From: Microbacteriaceae bacterium
GTDB lineage: Bacteria > Actinomycetota > Actinomycetes > Actinomycetales > Microbacteriaceae
Reading direction: 5' to 3'
Length of the DNA stretch: 64,000 nucleotides
NCBI GenBank assembly: GCA_024639845.1
Contig: JAHEGG010000001.1
Location: 62,001 to 126,000 of the forward strand
Part shown: positions 16,512-26,434 of the stretch, one piece after another
Layout of the letters: every line of letters starts with the position of its first letter
Position numbering within the stretch: the stretch's first letter is position 1
Made by a program: the position numbers and the translations under genes
The notes under the pieces: model-generated
The model's database searches: none
Seen by the model: only the letters and a program-made list of their open reading frames with translations
Told to the model about the DNA's origin: nothing

Positions 16512-18179
16512 ATGAAGGTGATCATCATCGGTGGCGTGGCTGCCGGAATGTCTGCTGCCGCTCGCCTACGTCGGCTTGACGAAAGCGCTCAAATCACGGT
16601 TTACGAAATGAGCGACCACGTTAGTTATGCAAACTGCGGGCTGCCTTATTTTGTGAGCGACGTTATCTCGAATCGCGAAGCCCTACTGCTTCAAAACCCA
16701 ACCTCACTCTGGAATCGATTTCGCATTCGAGTCAAGGTCAAACACATGGTTACGGCCATCCACCGCGACTCAAAAACCGTGACGGTGACAAACCTCTCGA
16801 CCGGCGCTACCGAAACCGACGAATACGACAAGCTAGTGATTGCAACCGGCGCAAAGCCACGCGTGCTCGATGTTCCTGGAATTGAACGAGCGCTCTGGCT
16901 CAGAAATGTGTCTGATGCAGACAGAGTCAAGGCCGCGGTCAAAGCCGCGACAGACAAGTCGGTGGCGATACTCGGTGCTGGATTTGTAGGCATCGAGTTG
17001 GCCGAAAATCTGCGGCATCTAGGTTTGCCGGTAACCACGATTCAACGTGGGCCAAGCATCCTGAGTCAGTTCGATCGCGAAATGATCGCCCCTCTACAGT
17101 CCACCCTCGAAAAACACGGCGTGCAAATCCTGTTGAATGCCGAAGTCGATCACATCACCGAGCAACATGTGGTTCTGAAAGACGGCCGAAGAATAGATGC
17201 CGGTTTGGTTTTCACGGCGGTCGGGGTCGAACCAGACAATTCGCTAGCCAAGGATGCCGGACTCAAGATCGGCAGCACAGGAGGCTTGTGGGTTGATGAT
17301 CAGCAGCGCACGAGTGATCCAGACATTTTCGCCGCCGGAGATGCTGTTGAAAAGCACGGCGAACTCACAGGCAATCAGACGCTGGTGCCGTTGGCAAACC
17401 TTGCCAACCGCCACGGTCGACTAATCGCAGACGTGATTGTCGGCATTGATACCAAAGCGCACCCGGTGACCGGCACCGTAATACTCGGTGCATTCGGTCA
17501 CGCAGTGGCCATCACAGGTTTGAACGAAAAAACAGCGACGGCTGCGCAAATCGCGCACCAGATCATCCACGTGCATCCGAACAATCACGCTGGCTATTAC
17601 CCAGGTGCTACGCGGCTGTCGCTAAAGGTTTTGTTCGAGCCTGGTTCGGGAAAGATTCTCGGCGCGCAGGCCTACGGCGAAGACGGTGTTGATAAACGCA
17701 TCGATGTAATCGCCACAGCGATTCGCGCAAACCTAACCATCGAAGACTTGATGGACTTAGAGCTCGCCTATGCCCCCCAGTTTGGATCGGCCAAGGATGC
17801 CGTAAACATCGCTGGTTATGTTGGCAACAACGTGTTGACCGGCATGACGCCGACGCTTCAATGGCACGAACTGGAAACCGCCCGAGCCAACGGAGCTCAG
17901 ATTGTCGATGTGCGTTCTGCGTCAGAACACGGAAACGGGCACATCCCCGGCACCCTGAATGTGCCTGTTGAAGAACTTCGCGACCGGCTCGAAGAAATTC
18001 AAACCTCGGATGTTGTGGTGTACTGCCAGGTTGGGCAACGCGGGCACATCGCGACACAAATTCTGAAGGCGAATGGCGCAAAGGTGCGCAATCTCGACGG
18101 AGGTTATTTGACGTGGGGCACGGGAGTGGCGTCACGGCCCGAAGTTGGCGCAAAACCGCAGCTAACCAAGACTTCCTAA
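16512..18179 (+). CDS. CoA-disulfide/persulfide reductase fused to rhodanese
   Basis: 555 residues. Residues 1-450 are a CoA-disulfide reductase of the pyridine-nucleotide disulfide reductase family: FAD motif VIIIGGVAAGMSAA, single redox Cys C42 in SYANCGLPYF, NAD motif VAILGAGFVGIELAENL, and FAAGDAV. Residues about 460-540 form a C-terminal rhodanese domain with active Cys C505 in VVYCQVGQRGHIA. This CDR-RHD architecture is known as an NAD(P)H-dependent persulfide reductase. Starts 2 bp after the repressor stop, so it is co-transcribed and controlled by it. Confidence 0.95.
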   Translation: MKVIIIGGVAAGMSAAARLRRLDESAQITVYEMSDHVSYANCGLPYFVSDVISNREALLLQNPTSLWNRFRIRVKVKHMVTAIHRDSKTVTVTNLSTGATETDEYDKLVIATGAKPRVLDVPGIERALWLRNVSDADRVKAAVKAATDKSVAILGAGFVGIELAENLRHLGLPVTTIQRGPSILSQFDREMIAPLQSTLEKHGVQILLNAEVDHITEQHVVLKDGRRIDAGLVFTAVGVEPDNSLAKDAGLKIGSTGGLWVDDQQRTSDPDIFAAGDAVEKHGELTGNQTLVPLANLANRHGRLIADVIVGIDTKAHPVTGTVILGAFGHAVAITGLNEKTATAAQIAHQIIHVHPNNHAGYYPGATRLSLKVLFEPGSGKILGAQAYGEDGVDKRIDVIATAIRANLTIEDLMDLELAYAPQFGSAKDAVNIAGYVGNNVLTGMTPTLQWHELETARANGAQIVDVRSASEHGNGHIPGTLNVPVEELRDRLEEIQTSDVVVYCQVGQRGHIATQILKANGAKVRNLDGGYLTWGTGVASRPEVGAKPQLTKTS

Positions 18180-18223
18180 CTGTTTTGGACAGCGATAATC
18201 TGGATGCAACTGAGGAGACGGCC

Positions 18224-21196
18224 ATGCATCCGCGCAAGTTTGCAGCTCTGGTGGTGACCACCGTCGCGATCATTTCATCGCTTGGCCAGTTGCCTTCAGT
18301 TGCGCTTGGCGCCGAAATAAACCCCACAACCAGCACATCAGTCTCCGCGCCTCCCAGGGCCAAAAACGGTTGGGCATATGACATGGTGCGCGTTGACGAA
18401 GCTCACGCGCTCGGATACACGGGAGCTGGCATCCGTGTGGCCATTCTCGACAACGGCATCGACCCTAGAGCAACAGGTATCACCGGAAAGGTGGTAGCGA
18501 GTTTTGACGCGGTGCACGCCGTGAACGGGCAGCAAGAACACGGAACCGCGACGGCTGGAATCGTGGCCGCCGAAACTAACTCGGAGGCCGGTATTGGCGG
18601 GGTAGCGCCTGACGTTGAAATTTTGAACGTCAAGGTTTGCACGCTCAGCAACTGTCGCACCGAAGCGATGATTGCTGGCCTGAGGTGGGCGATTGATAAC
18701 GGTGCCGACATCATCAGCATGAGCATTGGTGGGCCAGGCACAGACGGTGCGGTTGCCGCTTTGATTCGAGATGCCGTCGACGCTGGCATCGTTGTAGTGG
18801 CAGCGGCCGGAAACAGCGCGTGCTTTGCTACTTGGGAATCACAAGAAGGCAAGAAGAGCCGCAACTGCACGCAAACATCGCTGTCGCGCAATTTTCCAGG
18901 CTCATACCCCACCGACGGAGTTATCACCGTTGGCGCCGTCGACCGCGAGCGCAAGCGCGCAAGTTATTCGAGTTACAACGCGCAAGTGGATGTCTCGGCT
19001 CCAGGCACCGGTGTGTCAACCACTTTTCCTTGGGGGCCTAACGCCGATTTTGGTGGCACATCGGCGGCCACCCCGGTGGTTGCGGGCGTGGCGGCATTAG
19101 TTATGGAAGCAGCGCCAAGTCTGACCCCCGCTCAAGTTCAATCGGTGATTCAACTGAGCGCAGCTGAGGCCGAGAATTCGCCACCAGAGGTTTGGGACTC
19201 CTGTGTGTGGAATGCCGAGGCGGTGAAGTGGGAATGCGTCAATCTGAGCCCGGCAAAGTGGCCGGCGCGCTTCTACACAGGCGCGGGTGTAGTCGATGCG
19301 GTTGCAGCGGTAACTCTCGCCCGCGAGATCGAGGCGCAGATTCAAGGTGCAGCGGTTGGATCGCCCGCAGTGACCGAGACTGACGCGACTCTAGCTCTCG
19401 ACTGGTCTGCGTCAGGGCTAGGGGCAGGCCCCTACAAAGTAAGCCTCGATGGCGAAGAGGTTGCACAAGCCAACGGCACATCGATTGTGCTCAACGACCT
19501 GATCAACGAGGCCACCTACTCGGTGCGTGTGAGTGACGCATCCGGCAAACTCACCCTGCCGGTTCTGGCTAGGCCAAGTGACGCGGTTGCGGTGCCGGCT
19601 TTTCACATGACCAACCTGCGTGCCGAACGAGACGGTATGTATCCGACCTTCGCCGAAGCGCTGCCGGGCAACGGCTACGGCGCTTTGCTGCTTTCAGACG
19701 GCATCCGTGTTTCTTGCAGCGAAACCCAGTGTGACTACAGCATGCCCGCGGGAACAGTGACGGCACGCTACGTTTCAATCGACAGTCTCGGGCGCCTAAG
19801 TGAACCATCGCAAGAGATAAGTGTCACATCCACCGCCCAATTTGGTGCCCCGCAAAACATCGTGATCAGCGACATCACTGCGACAAGCGCAAAAGCCAGC
19901 TGGGATGCGGTTGCGGGGGCTGAGCATTACTACTACTACGACGCTGGCGCTGGTGAGTGGAAGGTCACAACCGAGACAACAGTGGTCATGGAGGGTATGA
20001 AAACCGCTTTGCCCAGCACTTTCAGAGTGGCGGTTAGTGCTCCACACGGTTCGCCAATTGGCGTTTGGAGCCCTACGCACTGGTATTACGCCTTGCCTCC
20101 AGAGCTGCCAGCCCTCACCGGTCTCTCGGTCAAGAACATCTCTGCAAAAGAAGTCGCCATCAGCTTCACAAAAAATGAAGATGCCGAGCGAATCGCCTAT
20201 TTCAGGTCAGACGGCAAGGTTAACTACCTGCCCGCATCGTCACCCGAGATTGTCGACCGATTCGACGAATACGACGCCGGAAAAACCTACAGCTACTTTT
20301 TCGTTCAGCTTGATGACATGCAATACGGCACTCAATACGGCGTTGTTTCGCCGGCATTCACCATAACTGTGCCATTGCCGAAAAAAGTGGATACTCTAGC
20401 CTCCGACCTCACCAACGAACCCTTGCAATACGAAACCGAGCGTGAGTTCACCGGCACCAGCACATCTGGCAAAAAGGTCTGGTGGTGGGTTGAAGGCCCC
20501 TGTCAGCTGGTCAATCAGGATGGGCCAAAGGTGAAGGTTCGAGCAAACGGCATTGGGGCTGATTGCCTTGTAAAAGGCAACACGCAAGAAGACGAAATTT
20601 GGGACAGAGGCTACATAGAGATTCGGATTCCGTTGATCAAAAAGACTGAAACGCTCTCTCTAACGACCGGCGCATCAAATGGTCTTGCCTACGCATCCGA
20701 AACTCAGATAACTGCCACGGGCAACTCGAATCGGCCGATTAGTTGGTTTATTGACGGCAACTGCAGGCTTATTGAGACACAAGACCGTTGGGCGCGAGTG
20801 AGATCAAATGACGGCCAGGGTGTCTGCAAAGTTGAAGCCAGGCTCTATGAAGACCCCTGGTTTAGCGGTGCCAGAGCGACTCTAGATCAGGGCATGGTTG
20901 TTCGCACAGACAAGTTGACCATGTCGGCAAGCAAGCAAATTTATAACCGTCGAACGATCGCCTTGCGTTATGACACCGCTAGCGGTCGCTGGCCAGAATT
21001 CAAAACCACCGGAATGTGTCGAATAGTGAAGGTAACCCAGACTCACGTGCTGATTGCCTCGCGATTCACGTTCGGCTCGTGCCTGATTACGGCGACTCTG
21101 AAGGCAACCCGCGCCGAAACCGGCTCAGAAACCACAACTCGCGTTGCTCTTTTGAAGCACAAGCAAAGAGCTGAAGTCGACTCCCTGAACGACTAA
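18224..21196 (+). CDS. Large secreted subtilisin-like protease (S8)
   Basis: 991 residues from ATG 18224 (GAGGAG upstream). Signal peptide about 1-30. Catalytic domain about 45-390 with D76 (VAILDNGID), H107 (EHGTATAGIV), oxyanion N197 (AAGNSA) and S280 (GGTSAATPVVAGVAAL). Then fibronectin III-like and other beta domains (about 400-740) and, near the C-terminus, three repeated Ig-like units each with one Cys pair (about 745-985). No cell-wall anchor is visible, so it may be released or bound non-covalently. The frame is open to 18113, but that would overlap the persulfide reductase. Confidence 0.93.
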   Translation: MHPRKFAALVVTTVAIISSLGQLPSVALGAEINPTTSTSVSAPPRAKNGWAYDMVRVDEAHALGYTGAGIRVAILDNGIDPRATGITGKVVASFDAVHAVNGQQEHGTATAGIVAAETNSEAGIGGVAPDVEILNVKVCTLSNCRTEAMIAGLRWAIDNGADIISMSIGGPGTDGAVAALIRDAVDAGIVVVAAAGNSACFATWESQEGKKSRNCTQTSLSRNFPGSYPTDGVITVGAVDRERKRASYSSYNAQVDVSAPGTGVSTTFPWGPNADFGGTSAATPVVAGVAALVMEAAPSLTPAQVQSVIQLSAAEAENSPPEVWDSCVWNAEAVKWECVNLSPAKWPARFYTGAGVVDAVAAVTLAREIEAQIQGAAVGSPAVTETDATLALDWSASGLGAGPYKVSLDGEEVAQANGTSIVLNDLINEATYSVRVSDASGKLTLPVLARPSDAVAVPAFHMTNLRAERDGMYPTFAEALPGNGYGALLLSDGIRVSCSETQCDYSMPAGTVTARYVSIDSLGRLSEPSQEISVTSTAQFGAPQNIVISDITATSAKASWDAVAGAEHYYYYDAGAGEWKVTTETTVVMEGMKTALPSTFRVAVSAPHGSPIGVWSPTHWYYALPPELPALTGLSVKNISAKEVAISFTKNEDAERIAYFRSDGKVNYLPASSPEIVDRFDEYDAGKTYSYFFVQLDDMQYGTQYGVVSPAFTITVPLPKKVDTLASDLTNEPLQYETEREFTGTSTSGKKVWWWVEGPCQLVNQDGPKVKVRANGIGADCLVKGNTQEDEIWDRGYIEIRIPLIKKTETLSLTTGASNGLAYASETQITATGNSNRPISWFIDGNCRLIETQDRWARVRSNDGQGVCKVEARLYEDPWFSGARATLDQGMVVRTDKLTMSASKQIYNRRTIALRYDTASGRWPEFKTTGMCRIVKVTQTHVLIASRFTFGSCLITATLKATRAETGSETTTRVALLKHKQRAEVDSLND

Positions 21197-21225
21197 AGGT
21201 CAAAGTTCGCTTGCTCGCCAAGAAC

Positions 21226-21266
21226 GAAAAAACCCCGCCAACGTATTGCTACGCCTGACGGGGCTT
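21226..21266 (-). terminator. Terminator after tRNA-Ser(GCT)
   Basis: Minus-strand hairpin GCCCCGTCAGGCGTA/TACGTTGGCGGGGT with two mismatches and a 4-nt loop, followed by TTTTTT. About 40 bp past the tRNA 3' end; it may also end the convergent protease transcript. Confidence 0.75.
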
Positions 21267-21306
21267 CAACCACCTTTTCAGCTTTAGCTGTAACTGGCGG
21301 ATCTTG

Positions 21307-21397
21307 CGGAGACGAGAGGATTTGAACCTCCGAGGGACTTTAAGATCCCTACCTCATTAGCAGTGAGGCGCACTCGACCGGGCTATGCGACGTCTCC
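21307..21397 (-). tRNA. tRNA-Ser (anticodon GCT)
   Basis: 91 nt: acceptor GGAGACG/CGTCTCC, anticodon arm CTCAC-TGCTAAT-GAG with anticodon GCT, a long variable arm (GGGATCTTAAAGTCCC), T-arm GGAGG-TTCAAAT-CCTCT, discriminator G. Reads AGU/AGC. Confidence 0.96.
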
Positions 21398-21477
21398 AAT
21401 AACTCGATTAGTTTAGCCGATGCCAACGGGCGAGTGAAACTTGCATTTTGGGGCGCTTGAGGCGGGCATCCCGATGC

Positions 21478-22818
21478 TTAGCATTCGACCACGTTTACCG
21501 CGAGACCACCCATCGAGGTCTCTTTGTATTTGCTTGACATGTCGAGTCCGGTCTGCCGCATGGTTTCGATCACAGTGTCGAGCGAAATCTTGTGGCGACC
21601 GTCGCCGATTAAAGCCAACCGGGATGCTGCTACCGCTGTGCCTGCGGCTATCGCGTTGCGCTCAATGCACGGCATCTGCACAAACCCACCAACCGGGTCG
21701 CAGGTTAGGCCGAGGTTGTGCTCCATGGCTATTTCGGCAGCATTTTCGACCTGCGCTGGACTCCCGCCGAGCACTGCAGTCAGAGCGCCGGCTGCCATCG
21801 AACAGGCCGAACCAACCTCGCCCTGGCAGCCAGCTTCAGCTCCCGAAATGCTGGCATTTCGTTTATAAAGCGATCCGATTGCAGCAGCCGTGAGTAGGTA
21901 GTCTCGGGCAAGAGTTTCGTCGCTAACCCCGCGGAATTCGCGCGCGTAATAACCCACAGCCGGGATGATGCCGGCTGCGCCATTCGTCGGCGCAGTAACC
22001 ACGCGGTTTCCGGCAGCATTCTCTTCATTGACCGCGATGGCATAAGCCTGAAGCCATTCCATTGACTGGTCTCCGGCGGCAGACTCGGATGCTGCGGCTC
22101 TGTCCCACAAGCCTCTTGTCATCTTGGATGCTCGCCGCTCGACCTTGAGATAGCCGGGCAATGTGCCTTCGGTTGCTAGCCCCGATTCGACGCATGCGAC
22201 CATAGCGCTCCATATTTTTTCGAGCCTCGCTTGCACCTCTTCGCTGGGCCGCAGCGCCAACTCGTTTCGCCACACCAACTCAGCGATGGTTATCCCCAGA
22301 TTCTCGGAAGAGGCGATTAGCTCGGATGCCGTTTGGTAGTTATGAGGCATGTCAACTTGCTCACGCTCACCTCCGAGAGGGCCCTGCTCGTCTTCGATGA
22401 ATCCGCCGCCCACCGAATAGTAGACGCTTTCTAGCAGCAGGCCGTCGCTCGCATCCGTTGCAACGAACCGCATGCCGTTTGAGTGTCTCTCAAGACGAGT
22501 TCGGGATTGCAAATCGAATTCGCCTAGTTCAAATTCGAGCATTTCTGGGTTAGCCGCCCTAACCTCTTCGGGCTGGCATGTTTCGGGGGTCGACCCCGCC
22601 AAACCGGCAATAATCGCGTTTGTTGTGCCATGCCCTGGCCCGGTTGCACCGAGTGAGCCATATAAAGTCACGGCGACCCGCGCCACGCGGGCGCGTTTGC
22701 CAGAGCTCTGGAGTTCATCTTTGAACGCCTTGGCCGCCCGCATCGGGCCAACCGTGTGAGAACTCGACGGGCCGATGCCGATGGTGAAAAGATCCAGAGC
22801 CGAAACGAATTCGGTCAT
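21478..22818 (-). CDS. sdaA: L-serine ammonia-lyase, single-chain FeS type
   Basis: 446 residues. Residues 1-150 are the beta domain ([22 protein letters not shown]); the rest is the alpha domain with Cys residues that fit the labile 4Fe-4S cluster ([19 protein letters not shown] and [14 protein letters not shown]). It deaminates L-serine to pyruvate and ammonia. TAGTCT lies 6 nt before the ATG, so it is probably leaderless. It sits between two tRNA-Ser genes and downstream of seryl-tRNA synthetase on the same strand. Confidence 0.96.
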   Translation of the reverse strand: MTEFVSALDLFTIGIGPSSSHTVGPMRAAKAFKDELQSSGKRARVARVAVTLYGSLGATGPGHGTTNAIIAGLAGSTPETCQPEEVRAANPEMLEFELGEFDLQSRTRLERHSNGMRFVATDASDGLLLESVYYSVGGGFIEDEQGPLGGEREQVDMPHNYQTASELIASSENLGITIAELVWRNELALRPSEEVQARLEKIWSAMVACVESGLATEGTLPGYLKVERRASKMTRGLWDRAAASESAAGDQSMEWLQAYAIAVNEENAAGNRVVTAPTNGAAGIIPAVGYYAREFRGVSDETLARDYLLTAAAIGSLYKRNASISGAEAGCQGEVGSACSMAAGALTAVLGGSPAQVENAAEIAMEHNLGLTCDPVGGFVQMPCIERNAIAAGTAVAASRLALIGDGRHKISLDTVIETMRQTGLDMSSKYKETSMGGLAVNVVEC

Positions 22819-22824
22819 GGCTTC

Positions 22825-22830
22825 AGACTA
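22825..22830 (-). promoter_or_regulatory. -10 box of leaderless sdaA
   Basis: TAGTCT on the minus strand, 6 nt before ATG 22818. Confidence 0.55.
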
Positions 22831-22844
22831 ACTCTGGTTCGGTG

Positions 22845-24104
22845 TTATCCCGAACAGGTCGTTGTTGCCGCGTTGGTTCCGCGCCATTCGGGGTCGGTGC
22901 TGCTCGGGCTCGGTGCGGGTGTTGCCGTTGACGACTCGGATGGTGTTGCCGAGGGTGTTGGCGACGCACTCGGGTCTACGACCGCTCCAGAACCGGTGTT
23001 TGCCTTCTCAATGACGATCGGTTCGTCGTTTTGAAGTTTGCTAAACAGAATGTTTGCCTGCTCATAAACAGGTGCAACTCGACCCGAGTATGGCGCGGGA
23101 AGACCACCGCGCGAAGGCACCTGCAGAAAGGTCATCTTCTCGAGCTCAACGTCTTTGAGTGCAGACGCGATTGCCACCATTGTGTTGAGGTCAGTCAGGC
23201 TGCTTGAGAGCTTCATGTTGCGTGCTGCAGCGTTGGCCAACGAGTAGAGATAGACAGGGTTTGTGAGCACGCCAGCGCTCCGCACCTTGCGAACCAGCGA
23301 AGTCAAAAACACCTGCTGGTTGCTGATGCGGCTTAGGTCAGAGCCATCGCCGACACCGTGACGGGTTCTCAAGAACTGCAGTGCGGCACGACCCTGGAGC
23401 ACGTGCTTGCCAGGCTTGAGATAAGTGAAGGTGTAGTCGTCTTTGATCTCCTTGGCGACACAAACCTCGACACCCCCGATTGCGTTAGACATTTCGATGA
23501 CGCCCTTAAAGTCGATCATCGCTAGGTAAGGAATGGTCAGACCGGTGAGCTTCTGCACGGTCAGGAGCGTGCATCCTGGGCCGCCGTTAGCGATTGTGGC
23601 GTTGATTTGGCCGAGTGCTTGAGGCAGATAGCCTGGGCCGCCGCTTGTGCTCGGGCAAGCCGGCCAGGGCACGAGCAAGTCTCGTGGAAAAGACACCGCC
23701 ACCGCGTTTTTGCGATCGGCCGAGATATGCAAAAGCATGATTACATCGGCGAGCACCGAGGTGTCGTTTCCGAAACCGCTGCCTTGGCCCGCACGCGTGT
23801 CGGAGCCAATCAAGAGGATGTTGATTGGACCCTTGAGGTCGTCGCCGGTTGGTGCTTGAAACTTGTTTCCATCAGCATCGGTCAGGGTGATTCCGTTGGC
23901 AGCGATCTGGTTTGAAACATCCCAAGCTACCAAGCCGACCAACGCTATTGTGGCGCCTAGAACGGCGGCGACACCCTTAAAAAACAACCCCCACAGCGCC
24001 GAACCCTTGGTTTGAACAGGAACTTTTCCATGGCGCGCATAGGCGCGACGACGGTCAACCTTGGTTGCTCGTCGCCAAAAGCGCCTTGGCTGCTGCTCTG
24101 ACAT
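22845..24104 (-). CDS. LytR-CpsA-Psr (LCP) family ligase
   Basis: 419 residues. Basic cytoplasmic N-terminus, one TM segment (about 38-58), then the LCP domain with INILLIGSDTR, ADVIMLLHISADRKNAVAVSFPRDLLVP, and the Arg/Asp-rich LQFLRTRHGVGDGSDLSRISNQQ. The C-terminus is a Ser/Pro/Thr-rich tail. LCP enzymes attach wall glycopolymers from lipid carriers to peptidoglycan. AGAGGA precedes the ATG, unlike many neighbours. The gene follows tRNA-Ser(TGA) on the same strand. Confidence 0.94.
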   Translation of the reverse strand: MSEQQPRRFWRRATKVDRRRAYARHGKVPVQTKGSALWGLFFKGVAAVLGATIALVGLVAWDVSNQIAANGITLTDADGNKFQAPTGDDLKGPINILLIGSDTRAGQGSGFGNDTSVLADVIMLLHISADRKNAVAVSFPRDLLVPWPACPSTSGGPGYLPQALGQINATIANGGPGCTLLTVQKLTGLTIPYLAMIDFKGVIEMSNAIGGVEVCVAKEIKDDYTFTYLKPGKHVLQGRAALQFLRTRHGVGDGSDLSRISNQQVFLTSLVRKVRSAGVLTNPVYLYSLANAAARNMKLSSSLTDLNTMVAIASALKDVELEKMTFLQVPSRGGLPAPYSGRVAPVYEQANILFSKLQNDEPIVIEKANTGSGAVVDPSASPTPSATPSESSTATPAPSPSSTDPEWRGTNAATTTCSG

Positions 24105-24128
24105 GGAATTCCTCTGATGGGATTTGAG

Positions 24129-24213
24129 CGGAGGGCGTGGGATTCGAACCCACGGAACCTTTCAGTTCACTGGTTTTCAAGACCAGCTCCATCGGCCGCT
24201 CGGACAGCCCTCC
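24129..24213 (-). tRNA. tRNA-Ser (anticodon TGA)
   Basis: 85 nt: acceptor GGAGGGC/GCCCTCC, anticodon arm CTGGT-CTTGAAA-ACCAG with anticodon TGA, long variable arm, T-arm GTGGG-TTCGAAT-CCCAC, discriminator G. Reads mainly UCA. Located between the HAD phosphatase and LCP genes, same strand. Confidence 0.96.
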
Positions 24214-24241
24214 TGGCTTCGGCAGCGAAGCAAGAACAAGT

Positions 24242-25117
24242 TTAGCCGAGTGACCTGCTGAAAAGAATGCCCTCAAACCCTGAGAGAACTCTGGCAACTC
24301 CATCTTCGGTGACAGGTGCGGTTACGGCAGCCGCAGCCGCCTTGACTTCATCCGGGCCTTGACCCATGGCAAAACCGATTCCCCCACCAGCCTGAGCCCA
24401 CTCGAACATGTTGATGTCGTTGCGGCCATCACCAACGGCAAGCACTTGATCGGCGCGAATTCCGTGCACAAGTCGCAATTTTTCAAGCGCACTCGACTTG
24501 GTGACGCCCAAAGGAGAAATGTCGAGCCACGCGGTGTAACCGATCGCATAAGAAACCGAATGCAAACCAACCCGCGAAACGGCATCTAAGAATTCTTCAA
24601 CCTCTTGATTCGGGCTGAGCACGACAACGCGACTTACCGGATGCTTGACCAACTCTTCGAGCGGTGTCTCAACATTGTTGTCGCCGAGAGCGTAGGCGGG
24701 AAAGTGCCTGTGGAACAGATATGAACCGTCAGCCTTCTCAACCGCAAAGTGGGCGTCTGGCAGGGAGTCAATCAACTGCCCTAAAACCTGCGAAGGGTCG
24801 AATGTGATCACTTCGACGGGGTCAAAACCGCGCGGATGCTGCTCATCCAGCCGAATCGTAACCGCACCGTTTGACGCCACCGCAAAACCGTCGAGGATTC
24901 CGACATCCTTGATAACTGGATAAGCGTTAGCCGCCGAACGACCGGTGGCAACCACCACGATGTGGCCAAGGTCTCGCACACGTTGAACTTCGCGCACAAC
25001 CGCAGGCGACAGGTCGCCGTCATCGGTTACGAGAGTGCCGTCGATGTCTAGCGCGATTAGCCAGCGTTCATCGCCTGTTGCTTTGGTCGCTGCTGTTGAG
25101 CCCGAGGCGTCGGTCAT
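24242..25117 (-). CDS. Cof-type HAD phosphatase
   Basis: 291 residues. Motif I is LIALDIDGTLVTDDGDLS near residue 20; motif II VVVATGRSA; the C2 cap follows; motif III K in LGVTKSSAL; motif IV VGDGRNDINMFEWA. These mark a class IIB HAD phosphatase of the Cof/YbiV type, active on sugar or nucleotide phosphates. The ATG lies 5 bp after the serS stop with no Shine-Dalgarno, so translation is probably coupled. The serS-HAD order is, to my knowledge, common in actinobacteria. Confidence 0.92.
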   Translation of the reverse strand: MTDASGSTAATKATGDERWLIALDIDGTLVTDDGDLSPAVVREVQRVRDLGHIVVVATGRSAANAYPVIKDVGILDGFAVASNGAVTIRLDEQHPRGFDPVEVITFDPSQVLGQLIDSLPDAHFAVEKADGSYLFHRHFPAYALGDNNVETPLEELVKHPVSRVVVLSPNQEVEEFLDAVSRVGLHSVSYAIGYTAWLDISPLGVTKSSALEKLRLVHGIRADQVLAVGDGRNDINMFEWAQAGGGIGFAMGQGPDEVKAAAAAVTAPVTEDGVARVLSGFEGILFSRSLG

Positions 25118-25122
25118 GGGTT

Positions 25123-26394
25123 TTAGGCTCGAGCCTTCGGTTCGATAATCTCAGCGCCACCCAAATAAGGTCGCAATGCAACGGGGATGCGCACCGAACC
25201 GTCGGCCTGCTGGTGGTTTTCGAGAATCGCAACGAGCCAGCGAGTTGTGGCTAGGGTTCCGTTCAGGGTTGCGACCGTGGCGGTCTTGCCGTCTTCGCCG
25301 CGGTAACGAACGTTTAGGCGTCTCGCCTGGAAGGTCGTGCAGTTCGAGGTCGAAGTGAGCTCGCGGTAGTTGCCCTGAGTCGGCACCCAGGCCTCGGCGT
25401 CAAACTTGCGAGCTGCGCTCGAACCAAGGTCACCTGCTGCGGTGTCGATCACGCGATAAGGCAGTTCGCACTTTTGCAGCATCTGCTCTTGCCAGGCCAA
25501 AAGCTTCGCGTGCTCGGCTTCGGCTTCGGCAGGGTCGCAATAAGAGAACATCTCGAGCTTGTTGAACTGGTGAACCCTAAGGATGCCGCGAGTGTCCTTG
25601 CCGTGGCTTCCGGCTTCGCGCCGATAACAGGTGCTCCAGCCCGCATAGCGAACCGGACCTTCGCTAATGTCGATGATTTCATCTCGGTGATAACCCGCCA
25701 GCGCAACCTCGCTTGTGCCGGTCAAATAAAGATCATCGGCGGGCAGGTAGTAGATCTCGTCGGCGTGCGCTCCCAAGAAACCGGTGCCTGCCATGACCTC
25801 AGGTCGCACCAAGGTTGGGGTGATTAAAGCGGTGAATCCCGCGGCCACCGCTTGGTCGAGCGCTAGGTTCATGAGGGCCAGTTCGAGGCGAGCGCCCCAT
25901 CCCTTCAAGAAATAGAAACGACTGCCAGAAATCTTTGCACCACGCTCGATGTCAATCACGTCGAGCAATTCGCCGAGGGCCACGTGGTCGCGAGCCTCGA
26001 AATCAAACGCAGGCTTTGTGCCGACTTCACGAACGACGACGTAGTCGTCTTCACCGCCTACCGGAACGCCATCGATAACGACGTTTTCGATCTGCCAAAG
26101 CACCGAGTCGATGGCCGTTTGGGCCTCGGATGCTGCCGCGTCGGCCGCCTTAACGCGGGCCGACAGTTCTTGCGCGGCGGCGACAAGTGCAGCCTTTTCT
26201 TCTTTGGGGGCACTCGCGACTAACTTGCCGTGCGCGTTCTGCTCGGCGCGAAGATTCTCGAACTCAAGAAGGGCTTTTCGCCAGGCGAGATCCGCGGCAA
26301 TCGCCTGATCGACCAACGACTCATCGGCCAAACGAGCGCGCTGAGATGCCTTGATGGCTTCTGGGTTTTCTCTAAGAAGAACTAGGTCAATCAC
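25123..26394 (-). CDS. serS: Seryl-tRNA synthetase
   Basis: 423 residues, normal length. Residues 1-105 form the long antiparallel coiled-coil arm that grips the tRNA-Ser variable arm ([20 protein letters not shown]). The class II core has motif 2 ([27 protein letters not shown]) and motif 3 ([18 protein letters not shown]), plus [16 protein letters not shown] start with TAACCT exactly 6 nt upstream and no Shine-Dalgarno. Confidence 0.98.
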   Translation of the reverse strand: MIDLVLLRENPEAIKASQRARLADESLVDQAIAADLAWRKALLEFENLRAEQNAHGKLVASAPKEEKAALVAAAQELSARVKAADAAASEAQTAIDSVLWQIENVVIDGVPVGGEDDYVVVREVGTKPAFDFEARDHVALGELLDVIDIERGAKISGSRFYFLKGWGARLELALMNLALDQAVAAGFTALITPTLVRPEVMAGTGFLGAHADEIYYLPADDLYLTGTSEVALAGYHRDEIIDISEGPVRYAGWSTCYRREAGSHGKDTRGILRVHQFNKLEMFSYCDPAEAEAEHAKLLAWQEQMLQKCELPYRVIDTAAGDLGSSAARKFDAEAWVPTQGNYRELTSTSNCTTFQARRLNVRYRGEDGKTATVATLNGTLATTRWLVAILENHQQADGSVRIPVALRPYLGGAEIIEPKARA

Positions 26395-26400
26395 GTTTCA

Positions 26401-26406
26401 AGGTTA
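26401..26406 (-). promoter_or_regulatory. -10 box of leaderless serS
   Basis: TAACCT on the minus strand, 6 nt before GTG 26394; likely drives serS and the HAD gene. Confidence 0.55.
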
Positions 26407-26434
26407 GCCGATAGACCCGCGCATTCAGGTAGGG

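Noticed and set aside
18113-18223. Upstream extension of the subtilisin
   Set aside because: Overlaps the end of the persulfide reductase and would bury the signal peptide; ATG 18224 has a good ribosome-binding site.
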